A stretch of DNA of 64,000 bases from JBGSMF01 sp964651475. GTDB lineage: Bacteria; Chloroflexota; Anaerolineae; Fen-1058. Below are positions 44,192 to 53,590 of this stretch, in pieces. The notes under the pieces are model-generated. The model made no database searches and was not told the DNA's origin. It worked only from the letters and a program-made list of their open reading frames with translations. The stretch is from positions 1 through 64,000 of the forward strand of contig CAZYXV010000011.1 in the NCBI GenBank assembly GCA_964651475.1. The letters are read 5' to 3'. How positions within the stretch are numbered: position 1 is the stretch's first letter; every line of letters starts with the position of its first letter. The position numbers and the translations under genes were made by a program.

Positions 44192-44252
44192 ACCACAAAG
44201 GACACTAAGAACACCAAGGTTTTTACTTTGTGCCCTTTGTGTCCTTAGTGGT
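44192..44252. repeat. Imperfect inverted repeat in 225-bp intergenic gap
   Basis: accacaaaggacac (44192-44205) and gtgtccttagtggt (44239-44252) pair with two mismatches. It sits upstream of the FG-GAP gene and downstream of a GT4 gene, so it may end the upstream transcript. Confidence 0.5.
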
Positions 44253-44363
44253 GAATTTTCTTTGCCGAAAAAGCAACGATTTGACTGTCAAGGTACTATA
44301 TAGCCCGAAATCTGTACAAATGCGTCAGGTTTTAACCCTGCTATCTTAGCGTAGTCGACCCGC

Positions 44364-45458
44364 CTAGTCTGCCTGGACGGCAAGCCCCAGTTGCCCTAGA
44401 GCGTCTAGGAGGGTGGCCTGCACGTATTCCGGGGCTGCCTGGGTCAAACGCTCTTTTTGTTTGCGGGTGATTTGGCGCCGCAAGCCCTGGTCGCGCGCCA
44501 GCAGGTCAACCATCTCTGCGATTATATCATAGCGTTTACGATTGACCAGCATGCCGGCGCCGGCCATAGTATCGGGCACGGCGCCCGCGTTAAAAGCCAA
44601 CACAGGCACGTCGAACGCCATCGCCTCCAGCAGCGGTATGCCAAAGCCTTCGTGTTCGCTGAGAGATAGAAAAACCGTTGCGGCGCGATAGTAACCGGCC
44701 AACTCTTCCAGGCTTACGGCCCCCGGCAACAAGATGTGGCCGGGCGCGGCTGCGGCGGCCATTACCTCTAATTCAAAACGATAGGCGGGCAGGTCGGCAT
44801 CTGATCCAACGAGTATCAGCCGGGAGCGCGGGTTGACAAGTGTGTGATAATGGTTGAACGCGCGTATCAAATCATCCTGGCGTTTGTTGGGCGCCAGGCG
44901 GCCGACAAACAATAGGTTGACCCAACCATCGTTGTATCGAGAAGCAACGTCGCGCGCTGGCGGGCTATCGGCGGCAGCCAGCAACTTGTCAAAATACAAA
45001 AAGTAGGGCACAACAGCCACGTGCTTGAACCCCATAACCAACATGTCTTGCCGGTTAAACTCTGATCCCGCCCACGCGCCAAAGCTATCTTTGAGTCGCG
45101 CCAGGGCGCGCCGACCCTGTTCAAGCTTGGCGGCCAGTTCCGGATCGTATTGCTGAAAAAACTGGGGCGGCGTTATGTTGTGATAATACGGCACGATTTT
45201 GTCGGGCAAGCGCAGCACAAACTCGGTCAGCGGCGAGCCGGTCGAGTAGTGGTAAATCAGGATGTTGTCGGCGCGGGCGGGATAGGCGGTGTGAGGCAAG
45301 CCCGGATCCGCGAGCCGCATGTCGCGCCCCATCGCATACACTTGAGACTCGAACCCCCACTGGCGCAACAGTTCCCGAATGTGAAACATCTGGTTGCCGA
45401 TAGCATCGCCATACGGAAAAGCAGGCGCGATTTGGTGAATGGCTTTGACCTGATTCAT
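44364..45458 (-). CDS. Family 4 glycosyltransferase
   Basis: 364 residues, ATG start. Acceptor half with IHQIAPAFPYGDAIGNQMFHI; donor half with NLLFVGRLAPNKRQDDLIRAF, LILVGSDADLPAYRFEL and SEHEGFGIPLLEAM (E-x7-E). Paralogue of the GT4 at 37051-38121. Twelve bases separate it from the upstream GT4, so cotranscription is likely. Confidence 0.92.
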   Translation of the reverse strand: MNQVKAIHQIAPAFPYGDAIGNQMFHIRELLRQWGFESQVYAMGRDMRLADPGLPHTAYPARADNILIYHYSTGSPLTEFVLRLPDKIVPYYHNITPPQFFQQYDPELAAKLEQGRRALARLKDSFGAWAGSEFNRQDMLVMGFKHVAVVPYFLYFDKLLAAADSPPARDVASRYNDGWVNLLFVGRLAPNKRQDDLIRAFNHYHTLVNPRSRLILVGSDADLPAYRFELEVMAAAAAPGHILLPGAVSLEELAGYYRAATVFLSLSEHEGFGIPLLEAMAFDVPVLAFNAGAVPDTMAGAGMLVNRKRYDIIAEMVDLLARDQGLRRQITRKQKERLTQAAPEYVQATLLDALGQLGLAVQAD

Positions 45459-45470
45459 CTTATCCCGCTT

Positions 45471-46643
45471 TTATTGCTGCCACGTGGCCAAAGCAGCGCG
45501 AAAACGCTCGACGACGGCCGGCCAGCTATACGTATCTAGCACGTAGGCGCGGCCCAGTTCTCCCATTCGCTTGCGTTCGGCCGGGTGCTCTACGAGCCAG
45601 TCCAATGCGCCCATGAATTCCGCCAGTCCGATGTAATACAGGCCGCCGTTGCAGCGCTGAATGTGGCGGCGAGTGACGTCACATTCGCCGTGAACCAGCG
45701 CCGGCGCGCCCGATAGCCACGCTTCCATAATGACGATTGAAAAACTCTCCATCAATGAAGGCTGGACGAGGAGCGTGGCCGCCGCGTACACGTCGAGCTT
45801 GTCTTGTTCGCTCTGAAAGCCAATTGGAATAATATCGGGATGTGAAGGAATAGATAGCGACCCTTCTCCCATCATCACCAGCTTGAGCGGGCCGGGGTGC
45901 AGCCGCTTGTATTCGATGAAAAAGGAAACCAGTTCCAGCACGTTCTTGGCAAACTCGATGCGGCCGGCGTACAAGATAAAGGGCGCGGTCAGCCCCCATC
46001 GCCTGCGGAAGCGGTCGGGGTTCGCCTGATAAGCGTCTATGCCGCCGCCGACGACGACGGGACGCGGCAGCCGGATTTTAAGCTTGTCTCGCGCCAGCGC
46101 CAGTTCCGATTCGCTGTTGAACATGACGCCGCGGCACGTTTCGAGCATCAGGCGCGTTTGCACAAAGTGAGCAAAGAGTTCGTCGTGCAAGCACGGCCAC
46201 ACAATCGTTCGTTCGGGCCACAACGTCGAGCCGTAGAACGTCGTGCCGTACAGGTAAGGAACGAAAATCAAGAAATCATATTGCGGACCGTGCCGGGCAA
46301 GATAAGCATACAGCTCAGGGCTGTGAACGCCGTTGTCAATCCACTCCAATTCCTCATCCACTGTGAGCGGGGTGTGGTTGATGAGCCTGGCCGTAAGCTC
46401 GTGAAAGCGAGATGCGTTCCGCGCCTTGTGGTTGATGGGAAAGCGCAGCACCGGCACGCCATTGACGCGCGCCAGGCCGGCCGGGTAAATGTTCTCGCCA
46501 TCGCCCAGATTGTCGGTGCAGGTTGTCAGTATGCGCGCGTCAAATTCCGGGCGGGGCAGGTGCTCCGCCAACTGGCGGGCCAGCGTCTCGGCGCCGCCGA
46601 CGATTTCATCGCCATAACGGGGGACGACAATGGACAGCTTCAT
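45471..46643 (-). CDS. Family 4 glycosyltransferase
   Basis: 390 residues; ATG overlaps the upstream coiled-coil gene stop by four bases. MKLSIVVPRYGDEIVGGAETLARQL is the classic GT4 N-terminus with Gly-rich loop. Donor half: FILYAGRIEFAKNVLELVSF, LKLVMMGEGSL and ESFSIVIMEAW (E-x7-E). Its pairing with a coiled-coil protein mirrors the pair at 37051-38597. Confidence 0.92.
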   Translation of the reverse strand: MKLSIVVPRYGDEIVGGAETLARQLAEHLPRPEFDARILTTCTDNLGDGENIYPAGLARVNGVPVLRFPINHKARNASRFHELTARLINHTPLTVDEELEWIDNGVHSPELYAYLARHGPQYDFLIFVPYLYGTTFYGSTLWPERTIVWPCLHDELFAHFVQTRLMLETCRGVMFNSESELALARDKLKIRLPRPVVVGGGIDAYQANPDRFRRRWGLTAPFILYAGRIEFAKNVLELVSFFIEYKRLHPGPLKLVMMGEGSLSIPSHPDIIPIGFQSEQDKLDVYAAATLLVQPSLMESFSIVIMEAWLSGAPALVHGECDVTRRHIQRCNGGLYYIGLAEFMGALDWLVEHPAERKRMGELGRAYVLDTYSWPAVVERFRAALATWQQ

Positions 46644-47140
46644 GGCGCGGTGTTTTTCTCTGCTTCCAATTGTTCGAGCCGCGCCTGCAGCCGCGCGATT
46701 TCTTGCCGTAACTCGTGCAGTTCATTCGGGGTGGGGCCTTTTTCCAGTTCTTTGACCAATCCCATCAGCGAACGGACGACGTGCTCGTTAAAACGATTTT
46801 GCTGGGCCGCGAGCATGTTTACATAATAAATCGCCACCTGGTGAAGCGCCGCCCGCAGCCGTTGCACCAGCGCCCCAAAGACTGGGAGGGGGGATCCCGT
46901 CAGCGAGAGGCCGACGCCCATCTTGGAGCAGGTTGAACTGGCGTGGCGCAAGTCTAGGTACACATTGCTCTCAAAACGAGTGGCGTAACCTCCTTCCAAG
47001 AGCGCGTCATAATCTAACCCTTGCGCTTCAGCCTGGGCGCGCCGCTGGCGAATATTGTCGCGTATCTGGCGCATGATGGCCTCCGCGTCTATGTCTGGGT
47101 CGCGGATTTCGATAACGTTGTCCATGTCATTATCATTCAT
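46640..47140 (-). CDS. Coiled-coil partner protein of glycosyltransferase locus
   Basis: 166 residues, ATG start. N-terminal RDPDIDAEAIMRQIRDNIRQRR helix, a middle module with LVQRLRAALHQVAIYYVNMLAAQQNRFNEHVV, and a C-terminal coiled coil (ELHELRQEIARLQARLEQLE). It is a paralogue of 38118-38597, and the middle module also appears fused to the GT2 at 54793-56280. No catalytic motif. Overlaps the downstream GT4 by four bases. Likely a structural or membrane-proximal partner of a glycosyltransferase. Confidence 0.8.
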   Translation of the reverse strand: MNDNDMDNVIEIRDPDIDAEAIMRQIRDNIRQRRAQAEAQGLDYDALLEGGYATRFESNVYLDLRHASSTCSKMGVGLSLTGSPLPVFGALVQRLRAALHQVAIYYVNMLAAQQNRFNEHVVRSLMGLVKELEKGPTPNELHELRQEIARLQARLEQLEAEKNTAP

Positions 47141-47267
47141 ACACGTTCCTTATAATCATTCCTTCCTGCGTCTTGTCCAAGCCGGGTACATTATAGATTG
47201 GCGCAAGGGATTGGTCAAGGCTGCTATGGGCTGTTTGCTGGAGGCAAGAATGGATTTTCTGCCTGGT

Positions 47268-50200
47268 TCAAAAGTTGCGCAAAACGAGCGGCAAGTAGAG
47301 ATGGTAGCCATTCACAATCGCTGTGGCCTGGACGCCCAGGCCGGTCTGGCTGTCTAGCAGCCAGGCCGTGTTGACAATCGGCGGCGACAACAACAGCGAG
47401 CCTGTGCCCGTCGCACCCGGCGTCACCTGGAAATGCACTGCCTGGGTGGTGCTGGTGAGGATGCCCTCCCAGACGATGGCGTGGCTGTTGGAGTCATAAA
47501 CAGCCGGGGGCATCACCGTGCCTGTCAGGCTGCCAGAGATATAGTGTGTCCTTGTCGGCAGCGCATCCCACAACGTCACAGCCTGCCCGGCGCCGGAAAA
47601 GACCAGGGTGTAGGTCAGGCTGTCGCCATTGCGCACGCCGTCTGCGGGTGAAGCGTATTTGTGCAAGAACAACCCCGACGTCAGGTGCGAGGTCACGGTG
47701 TCCGAAACGCCCACGCCAAACTCGGTGCTGGTCAGCCAGGCGGTGTTGACGATGGGTGGCAACAAGAGCAAGGAGCCGATGCCGCCCGGACGCGGCTTGA
47801 CCTGGAACTGGATCGTTTGCTTAGCATCGGGCTGCAATTGCCCTTCCCACACAATAGCTCGGGCAGTGGGACTATAGATGGCCGTTGGCGTGACCGTGCC
47901 AGTGAGGCTGCCGGTGACGTACTCAACAGTCGAAGGCAAGGGGTCCCACAGGTGGGCGCCCTGGCTAGAGTCTGCACTGGAAAGAACCAGTGTGTAGGTC
48001 AAAGTGTCATCATAGTGCACGGGATCGCCAGGTGATACCTGTTTATCTAGAGACAGGGCTGGCAATGCTACGCTCACCACAGCGGTGGATGAGATAGAGC
48101 GGTTATAACCATCAATCAGCCAGGCTGTGTTGGCGATGGGTACCTGCATAGGCAATGACTCCACTTGCGTGATATTCAGCGTGGCCTGGAAGCGAACCGT
48201 CTGCACTGTGCCGGTGGGCAGTGTGCCTTGCCACAGGATGGCCCGGGCAGTAGGGCTATAGGTGGCTGGCGGCGCGACACTGCTGCTCAGGCTACCGGTG
48301 ACGTAGTTGACGTTCATTGGTAACAGGTCCCGCAGGCGCACAGCCAGGCCAGGACCAGAAATCGTCAGGGTATAAGTCACTGTGTCGTGATTGCGCACGC
48401 TATGGTGCGGAATGGCTTGCTTATCCAGGGAAAGATAAGGCAACTTGGTGGCATACTTGAGACCCACCTTGTCAACATAGCCGATATGGGGCTGTCCCGA
48501 ATCATCTACCACCAGCGATACCTTGTTCGTCCAATCTACCATCTGGTTCGTCACCATCTCAGTCTGCCATCCCACTTCACTTCGCCGGGCATATCTGATT
48601 TCGCCCCAACTAGCATTTACGTAACCGATGTGAGGATGCCCTGAATCATCCAGCGCCAGCGCAACAGAACGGCCCAGTGTCATCGCGGCGTCTACTGTCT
48701 CAACATGCCACGCCATTCCGTCGCGCCAAGCATATCTCAAGCTTGTATGAACATATGGGTCTATAATCTCATAGCAGGTACTGATATGAGGCTGATCAAC
48801 TCTATCCAGAATAAGCGCGCCACATGGGCAACCCCAAGGCAGTGTCTCAATCTGCCAGGCTGTTCCATCGTAGCGAGCGTATTTAAGAACATAGTTGGTA
48901 TAGTCGAAATAGAGGCTGTGTGGGTATCCAGAACTATCCAATGCCAGTGAGTAGCATGCTTCTCCCACGTTCTCTACCACTTCAAAGTGCCAGGTAGACC
49001 CATCGTGCCAGGCATGTCTTAGGCCATCAACACCAGGATAGCAGATATGAGGCTGCCCCCCTGGGCCAATGGCCAGCGCGGTGGCACCATTTATCGCATT
49101 ATCCACCATCTGAGTGTGCCAGGCAGTCCCGTCACGCCAGGCGTACTTTAGCTCGGGATTGCCGTTTAGGCTGCTTCTGCTTGTGTAGCTGACATGGAGA
49201 TGGTCTTCAGCGTCCAGTACCAATGAAGAATATTCCCCTACCATTCTTCCACTATCAACTGTTTCGATCTGCCAGACAGTCCCATCAAACCAGGCGTGCC
49301 TCAATTCGCCGTATTCGGTGGCCGAATCGTGATTGCCAAAATAGCCAATGTGTGGCCTGCCCTGCGCATCTATCGCTGACGAAACGGAACGTCCTCGTGA
49401 GTCTATTGTATCAACATCCCAGGTTGAATGAGGAAAATCAAAACTCACAGCGGCCTCGGCTGAAACCCGTCCCCCGCCCTCTGCGTCAGTTAACCAGGCC
49501 TCATTAACCACAACAGGCGCAGGAGACGCAGCGATGGCAAACACGTCGGGCGCGACCTGGAAGCGAATTGTCTGAACTGTGCCAGTAGGCAATTGCCCTG
49601 CCCACAGGATGGCGCGAGCCGCCGGGCTATAGACAGCTTGCGGCGTAATGCCAGAAGGGCTTGTCAGGCTTCCAGTCACATAGTTTACGGTAACTGGCAA
49701 GGGATCCCACAGTTGAAGACTCACAGCCGGGTCGGCGCTGGACAGGGCCAGGGTATACGTCAGAATATGGCTAGCGTGCAATTCACCGCCGGGCGTCACT
49801 CGTTTGTCTATGGCAAAGGGAACCATCGAGGCATATTTCAAGGTATCATAAGACGGCGTGTAGCTAGCGTGCAAGCGCCCAGCACCGTCCAATGCCAGGG
49901 AGAGACTTCCAGCCGTCGGGCACGAGCCACGATCTATCGTCTCGACTTGCCAGACTATGCCATCGTACCAGGTGTGCCTGAGTACACCAGGACAGATGAG
50001 GTAATAGATAATGTGAGGTTGGCCTACTTCGTCTAGCGACAACGCCGTTCCTCCTGGTGTCTCTGTTCCTAGATGACTCACAATTTCAACATGCCAGGCC
50101 GTCCCGTCACGCCGGGCATATTTGATGTTATACCCATCAAAAGTGTTCCCAGTGGTATAGCTGATGCGAGGCTGACCTGCGCTATCCAGCGCCAGCGAGG

Positions 50201-50933
50201 ATGCTTCCCCTGCACTATCCACAGTTTCAATTAGCCAGGCCGTTCCATCGCGCCAGGCGTACTTGAGGCCGCCGTGTCCGTATGCGTCGTCATATTCTCG
50301 GTAGATAATGTGAGGTTGGCCTGCGCCACCCAGCGCCAGCGCAGGCTGCGTACAGTCTGGATCATCCACAATCTCAATGCGCCAGGCCGCTCCGTCGTAC
50401 GAGGCATACTTGAGACCATCAGTGCAGTAAGCGATATGGGGCCGATCGGCGCTATCCAGTTCCAGTGGAGCCTTACTCGGGTACAACATTGTGATCACAT
50501 CTACAATCTCAGAATACCAGGTGCCCCCATCGCGCCAGGCATGCCTGAGATAGTTATACTGGTCGGTATAACTGATGTGGGGCCGGCTTGCGCTATCCAC
50601 TGCCAGTGAAGGGTGAGGGTCTACATCTCCGGTATTGGTCACAGTTTCAGTGTGCCAGTTCGCCCCATCGTACCAGGCATACTTGAGGTCATAATTGGGC
50701 GAGGAATAGATAGAGTAAATGATGTGGGGATGGTCCGCCCTGTCTAACGCCATTGATCCCTCATATCCCCCTAGCCCGGCGTCCACTATCTCAATAGACC
50801 AACCATGGGGAGAAGGAACAGTCACAGCCGCCCTGGCCTGAACCAGCGCAGGCACGCACACCCATAGCAGAGCGATCAGGGCCACAAAGCCAATCATGCA
50901 GCACAGCCAGCGCAGGTTTTTCCAGCTAGACAT
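47268..50933 (-). CDS. Large secreted repeat protein (propeller-like repeats plus DUF11-like domains)
   Basis: 1221 residues, signal peptide ~1-33. Residues ~45-370 and ~495-830 carry many copies of a ~45-residue repeat of the type 'ALDSAGQPHISYT...LKYAWRDGTAWHVETVD', likely two propellers. Each block is followed by DUF11-like domains (TLTYTLVLSSAD ... LWDPLPSTVEYVTGSLT ... AIVWEGQL ... IQFQV), one after the first block and three after the second. Ends in YHLYLPLVLRNF, the tail shared with two other proteins. No enzyme motif. Probably a surface or appendage protein; DUF11 regions often link to the wall or other proteins. Confidence 0.82.
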   Translation of the reverse strand: MSSWKNLRWLCCMIGFVALIALLWVCVPALVQARAAVTVPSPHGWSIEIVDAGLGGYEGSMALDRADHPHIIYSIYSSPNYDLKYAWYDGANWHTETVTNTGDVDPHPSLAVDSASRPHISYTDQYNYLRHAWRDGGTWYSEIVDVITMLYPSKAPLELDSADRPHIAYCTDGLKYASYDGAAWRIEIVDDPDCTQPALALGGAGQPHIIYREYDDAYGHGGLKYAWRDGTAWLIETVDSAGEASSLALDSAGQPRISYTTGNTFDGYNIKYARRDGTAWHVEIVSHLGTETPGGTALSLDEVGQPHIIYYLICPGVLRHTWYDGIVWQVETIDRGSCPTAGSLSLALDGAGRLHASYTPSYDTLKYASMVPFAIDKRVTPGGELHASHILTYTLALSSADPAVSLQLWDPLPVTVNYVTGSLTSPSGITPQAVYSPAARAILWAGQLPTGTVQTIRFQVAPDVFAIAASPAPVVVNEAWLTDAEGGGRVSAEAAVSFDFPHSTWDVDTIDSRGRSVSSAIDAQGRPHIGYFGNHDSATEYGELRHAWFDGTVWQIETVDSGRMVGEYSSLVLDAEDHLHVSYTSRSSLNGNPELKYAWRDGTAWHTQMVDNAINGATALAIGPGGQPHICYPGVDGLRHAWHDGSTWHFEVVENVGEACYSLALDSSGYPHSLYFDYTNYVLKYARYDGTAWQIETLPWGCPCGALILDRVDQPHISTCYEIIDPYVHTSLRYAWRDGMAWHVETVDAAMTLGRSVALALDDSGHPHIGYVNASWGEIRYARRSEVGWQTEMVTNQMVDWTNKVSLVVDDSGQPHIGYVDKVGLKYATKLPYLSLDKQAIPHHSVRNHDTVTYTLTISGPGLAVRLRDLLPMNVNYVTGSLSSSVAPPATYSPTARAILWQGTLPTGTVQTVRFQATLNITQVESLPMQVPIANTAWLIDGYNRSISSTAVVSVALPALSLDKQVSPGDPVHYDDTLTYTLVLSSADSSQGAHLWDPLPSTVEYVTGSLTGTVTPTAIYSPTARAIVWEGQLQPDAKQTIQFQVKPRPGGIGSLLLLPPIVNTAWLTSTEFGVGVSDTVTSHLTSGLFLHKYASPADGVRNGDSLTYTLVFSGAGQAVTLWDALPTRTHYISGSLTGTVMPPAVYDSNSHAIVWEGILTSTTQAVHFQVTPGATGTGSLLLSPPIVNTAWLLDSQTGLGVQATAIVNGYHLYLPLVLRNF

Positions 50934-51060
50934 AATCTTTCCTCCTGGGTGATAGTGGTATTCTCATTCTATAATACCACCAAGTACCCCGGAGAGGTGA
51001 AAATGTCAACGATTCTTTTTTAGCGCAGGCAGCGTGCGCAATAAAGATTTGTTACCAGTT

Positions 51061-53586
51061 TCAGGTGGAGCTTATCTTGAGGCGTTGGATTATCTTGCGG
51101 GCCATGGCCTGGCGGCCATAGAGGCGTTCTATATCGGCGGCGGCGCGCTCGCCCTTGCGCTGGGCCTCGTCGTAATGCTCAAACACGTGGCGCATCTGCG
51201 CCGCGGCGTGGTCGAGATCGGGATCGGCCCACACCGCGCCCTTTTGGTACGGGCCATAGTCTTGTTCCAGCTCGATCAGGCGGTATTGAACAAGATAACT
51301 GTTATTCACGTCCATAAAATCCGTGTTGGCTGAATAGTCCGTTGCAATCACCGGCTTGCCCATGCTCATTGCTTCGGCCATCGTCAGTCCAAAGCCTTCC
51401 GAGCGATGCAGGGAAACAAAGGCATCGCACACGTTAAACAGCCCATCCAGCTCTGGCCGTTCCAGGTAACTGTCGAGCAAAATTCCAGACACAGCCGCCA
51501 CCGCCTGCCTGAGCCGGGCCTGGTGCTCGGGGAATTGCTCCAATCGGGTCACTTTGATCACCAGGGTCGTGCCTGCAAAATCCGGGCCAAAAGCGCGCCG
51601 ATAGGCCTCGATCACACCATAAGGGTTCTTGCGCTCGATAAAGCTGAGCATGTCGAAAGTGAATAAAAATGTAAACTTGTCTTCTGGCAAGCCCAGGCGG
51701 CGGCGCGTCACGCCGGGGTCGGGCCGCCGGTCCACGGGGACGCCCATGGTGAGCACCGGGATAGGCGAGACGTGGGCCAGCGTATTTTGCACAAAGCGGC
51801 TCCCCACCCACACCTCGTCGAGATACTTGAAGCGATCGAGCCACTGCTCCGGGAAATGCTCCAGCTCCCAGAACCAATACCCGATGTTGTATTTGCCGGC
51901 AAAAAATTCAGGACCCAGCTCACTGTGCACCAGGGCGGTCTGATCGGCGTTGACACACAACAGGTTGATTGGATGCGGGTGCCCCTGCGGCAAATGCAAA
52001 ACAGACGTGTCATTCTGGCGCGGCGCTTCGCTGCGGGCCAGCGTCCAGGCCACCGGCAAGTTTTCGGCGTGCAGGGCGCGCAAGATGGCGCGGGCGTTTT
52101 CTCCCACCCCAGTCTCGTCGCGAACGTAGCCGATAATGTTTACACCCATCTTGGAGGGAGTGAGCGGCGGCGCGCCCAGGGCCGGCGCCGGCAAAGGCGT
52201 GATAGGCCGGCTGGGGCTGGAAGGAATAAAGAAACCGCGAATGCGGCCGACCACGCGCTCTCCCATCAGGCGCTCGATCCGGCGTCCCAGCCCGATGCGA
52301 AATAGCCATGCGGTAAAGGCCTGGTACACTCCTGCCTTGCCGCTCAGGCTGGATTGGAGTGATTGGGCTATTGGCCTGACAAAAAAGGGATCAATCATAA
52401 ACGCCTGCTCGACGCAGGTGGCGAACCAGCGCGCGTAAGCAACACGGTCGCGCCCCAGCACGTCTGGAAAAGTTTGCCGGAGATGAGATTGCTGCTGATG
52501 TATTCCCAGCGCCAGGCGCGTGATAATGGGGCGCGCTGCCGCGTTTCCCATTGGCTCATTCAGCCAGGCGATCAATTTGTCAAAGAACTCGCTGTCGGTG
52601 GCGCTGTCGAACGGATTCCATGCTGGGTCGCCCACTTCCATATCTCGCCACAAGTAGCGCGCGGCGTCGGGAATGCGCACGCCGCCCTGGGTCAGGCTGC
52701 TGTAGGCATACGGCCATTGCTTGACCGTCTCGTAATCATTCGCGAGCATGCGCTGCCTGTAATCCTCGAACAAGGGCGCCAGTTCAGGGCGGCTCTGGAA
52801 CGTATAGCGGTTTTGAAACTTGGAAATCGAATCGGGCTTGTCGGGCGAATAACCGCTGAAATGATAAAACTTGAGCGGAGAGCCATTGACGGTGTATTCG
52901 TCGTCCTGGCGCTCCAGGCGGCGGTGGTACAAATTCCAATACGCCACGTTGCAGCCGGGGTCCTGATGAATGTAGACGCTGGAAAAGCGCCCCGGCGCCA
53001 GGTCAATCCACCGCTGGTCAACGAACAGCGCCTTGTCAAACGCCACCACGCAATACTTGAGCAATTTGCTCTGCCACCACTGCAAGAACTCGTCCAACTG
53101 TGCGTGCCGTGACAGGCCAATAAATCCAAGATTGTATGCGCCCGCTTGCAAGATGCCCTGTTCGTTCGGGTTAAACGCTTCGTCCAGCGGGCCAGTCAGG
53201 TGCGGCGTCAGCACAATGCCGTAAGAGTCCAGTTTTTCCCAGATCTCTTGGACTGGGCCATAAAAGTAAATGTCGGGGTCGAAATAGCAAATCGCGTCGT
53301 AATCGTAATGCTTGAAGAGATAGTCCATAAAGAACGGCTTGACGGCCGTGCTGATTTCGAGCAACGAATACCGAAAAAGCATCGCGCCAAACTGGGGAAT
53401 GTTAATCTCTTGGGCCAACAGCGTGGTGAATGGCTCTTGCGAAAAATCGTGATAGCCGTCGGGCCGGTCTATCAGCAAAACAAAAACGCGTCCCTCTGGA
53501 TGGTGCTTTAAAAAAGACTCGGCCAGGCAGCGCGCTTGGGCCAGATAATTTTTGGCGATAATAGTGCAGATGACGGGCGTGCTCAT
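51061..53586 (-). CDS. GT8-like domain fused to family 4 glycosyltransferase
   Basis: 841 residues, ATG start. Residues ~1-300 resemble a GT8/nucleotide-sugar fold: CTIIAKNYLAQARCLAESFLKHH, then a metal motif in CYFDPDIYFYG and a late YHFSGYSPDKP. A helical linker (~300-470) leads to a GT4 domain (~485-840) with GYVRDETGVGENARAI, VNADQTALVH, FTFLFTFDMLSFIERKNPYGVIEAY and EGFGLTMAEAM (E-x7-E). Two transferases in one chain suggest two consecutive sugar additions. It is followed by a 5-base gap to the methyltransferase gene upstream. Confidence 0.87.
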   Translation of the reverse strand: MSTPVICTIIAKNYLAQARCLAESFLKHHPEGRVFVLLIDRPDGYHDFSQEPFTTLLAQEINIPQFGAMLFRYSLLEISTAVKPFFMDYLFKHYDYDAICYFDPDIYFYGPVQEIWEKLDSYGIVLTPHLTGPLDEAFNPNEQGILQAGAYNLGFIGLSRHAQLDEFLQWWQSKLLKYCVVAFDKALFVDQRWIDLAPGRFSSVYIHQDPGCNVAYWNLYHRRLERQDDEYTVNGSPLKFYHFSGYSPDKPDSISKFQNRYTFQSRPELAPLFEDYRQRMLANDYETVKQWPYAYSSLTQGGVRIPDAARYLWRDMEVGDPAWNPFDSATDSEFFDKLIAWLNEPMGNAAARPIITRLALGIHQQQSHLRQTFPDVLGRDRVAYARWFATCVEQAFMIDPFFVRPIAQSLQSSLSGKAGVYQAFTAWLFRIGLGRRIERLMGERVVGRIRGFFIPSSPSRPITPLPAPALGAPPLTPSKMGVNIIGYVRDETGVGENARAILRALHAENLPVAWTLARSEAPRQNDTSVLHLPQGHPHPINLLCVNADQTALVHSELGPEFFAGKYNIGYWFWELEHFPEQWLDRFKYLDEVWVGSRFVQNTLAHVSPIPVLTMGVPVDRRPDPGVTRRRLGLPEDKFTFLFTFDMLSFIERKNPYGVIEAYRRAFGPDFAGTTLVIKVTRLEQFPEHQARLRQAVAAVSGILLDSYLERPELDGLFNVCDAFVSLHRSEGFGLTMAEAMSMGKPVIATDYSANTDFMDVNNSYLVQYRLIELEQDYGPYQKGAVWADPDLDHAAAQMRHVFEHYDEAQRKGERAAADIERLYGRQAMARKIIQRLKISST

Positions 53587-53590
53587 TTAC

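Noticed and set aside
49223..50609. Repetitive DNA considered as a possible CRISPR-like array
   Set aside because: The repetition is that of coding repeats in the 1221-residue secreted protein, with variable sequence and no fixed repeat-spacer pattern.
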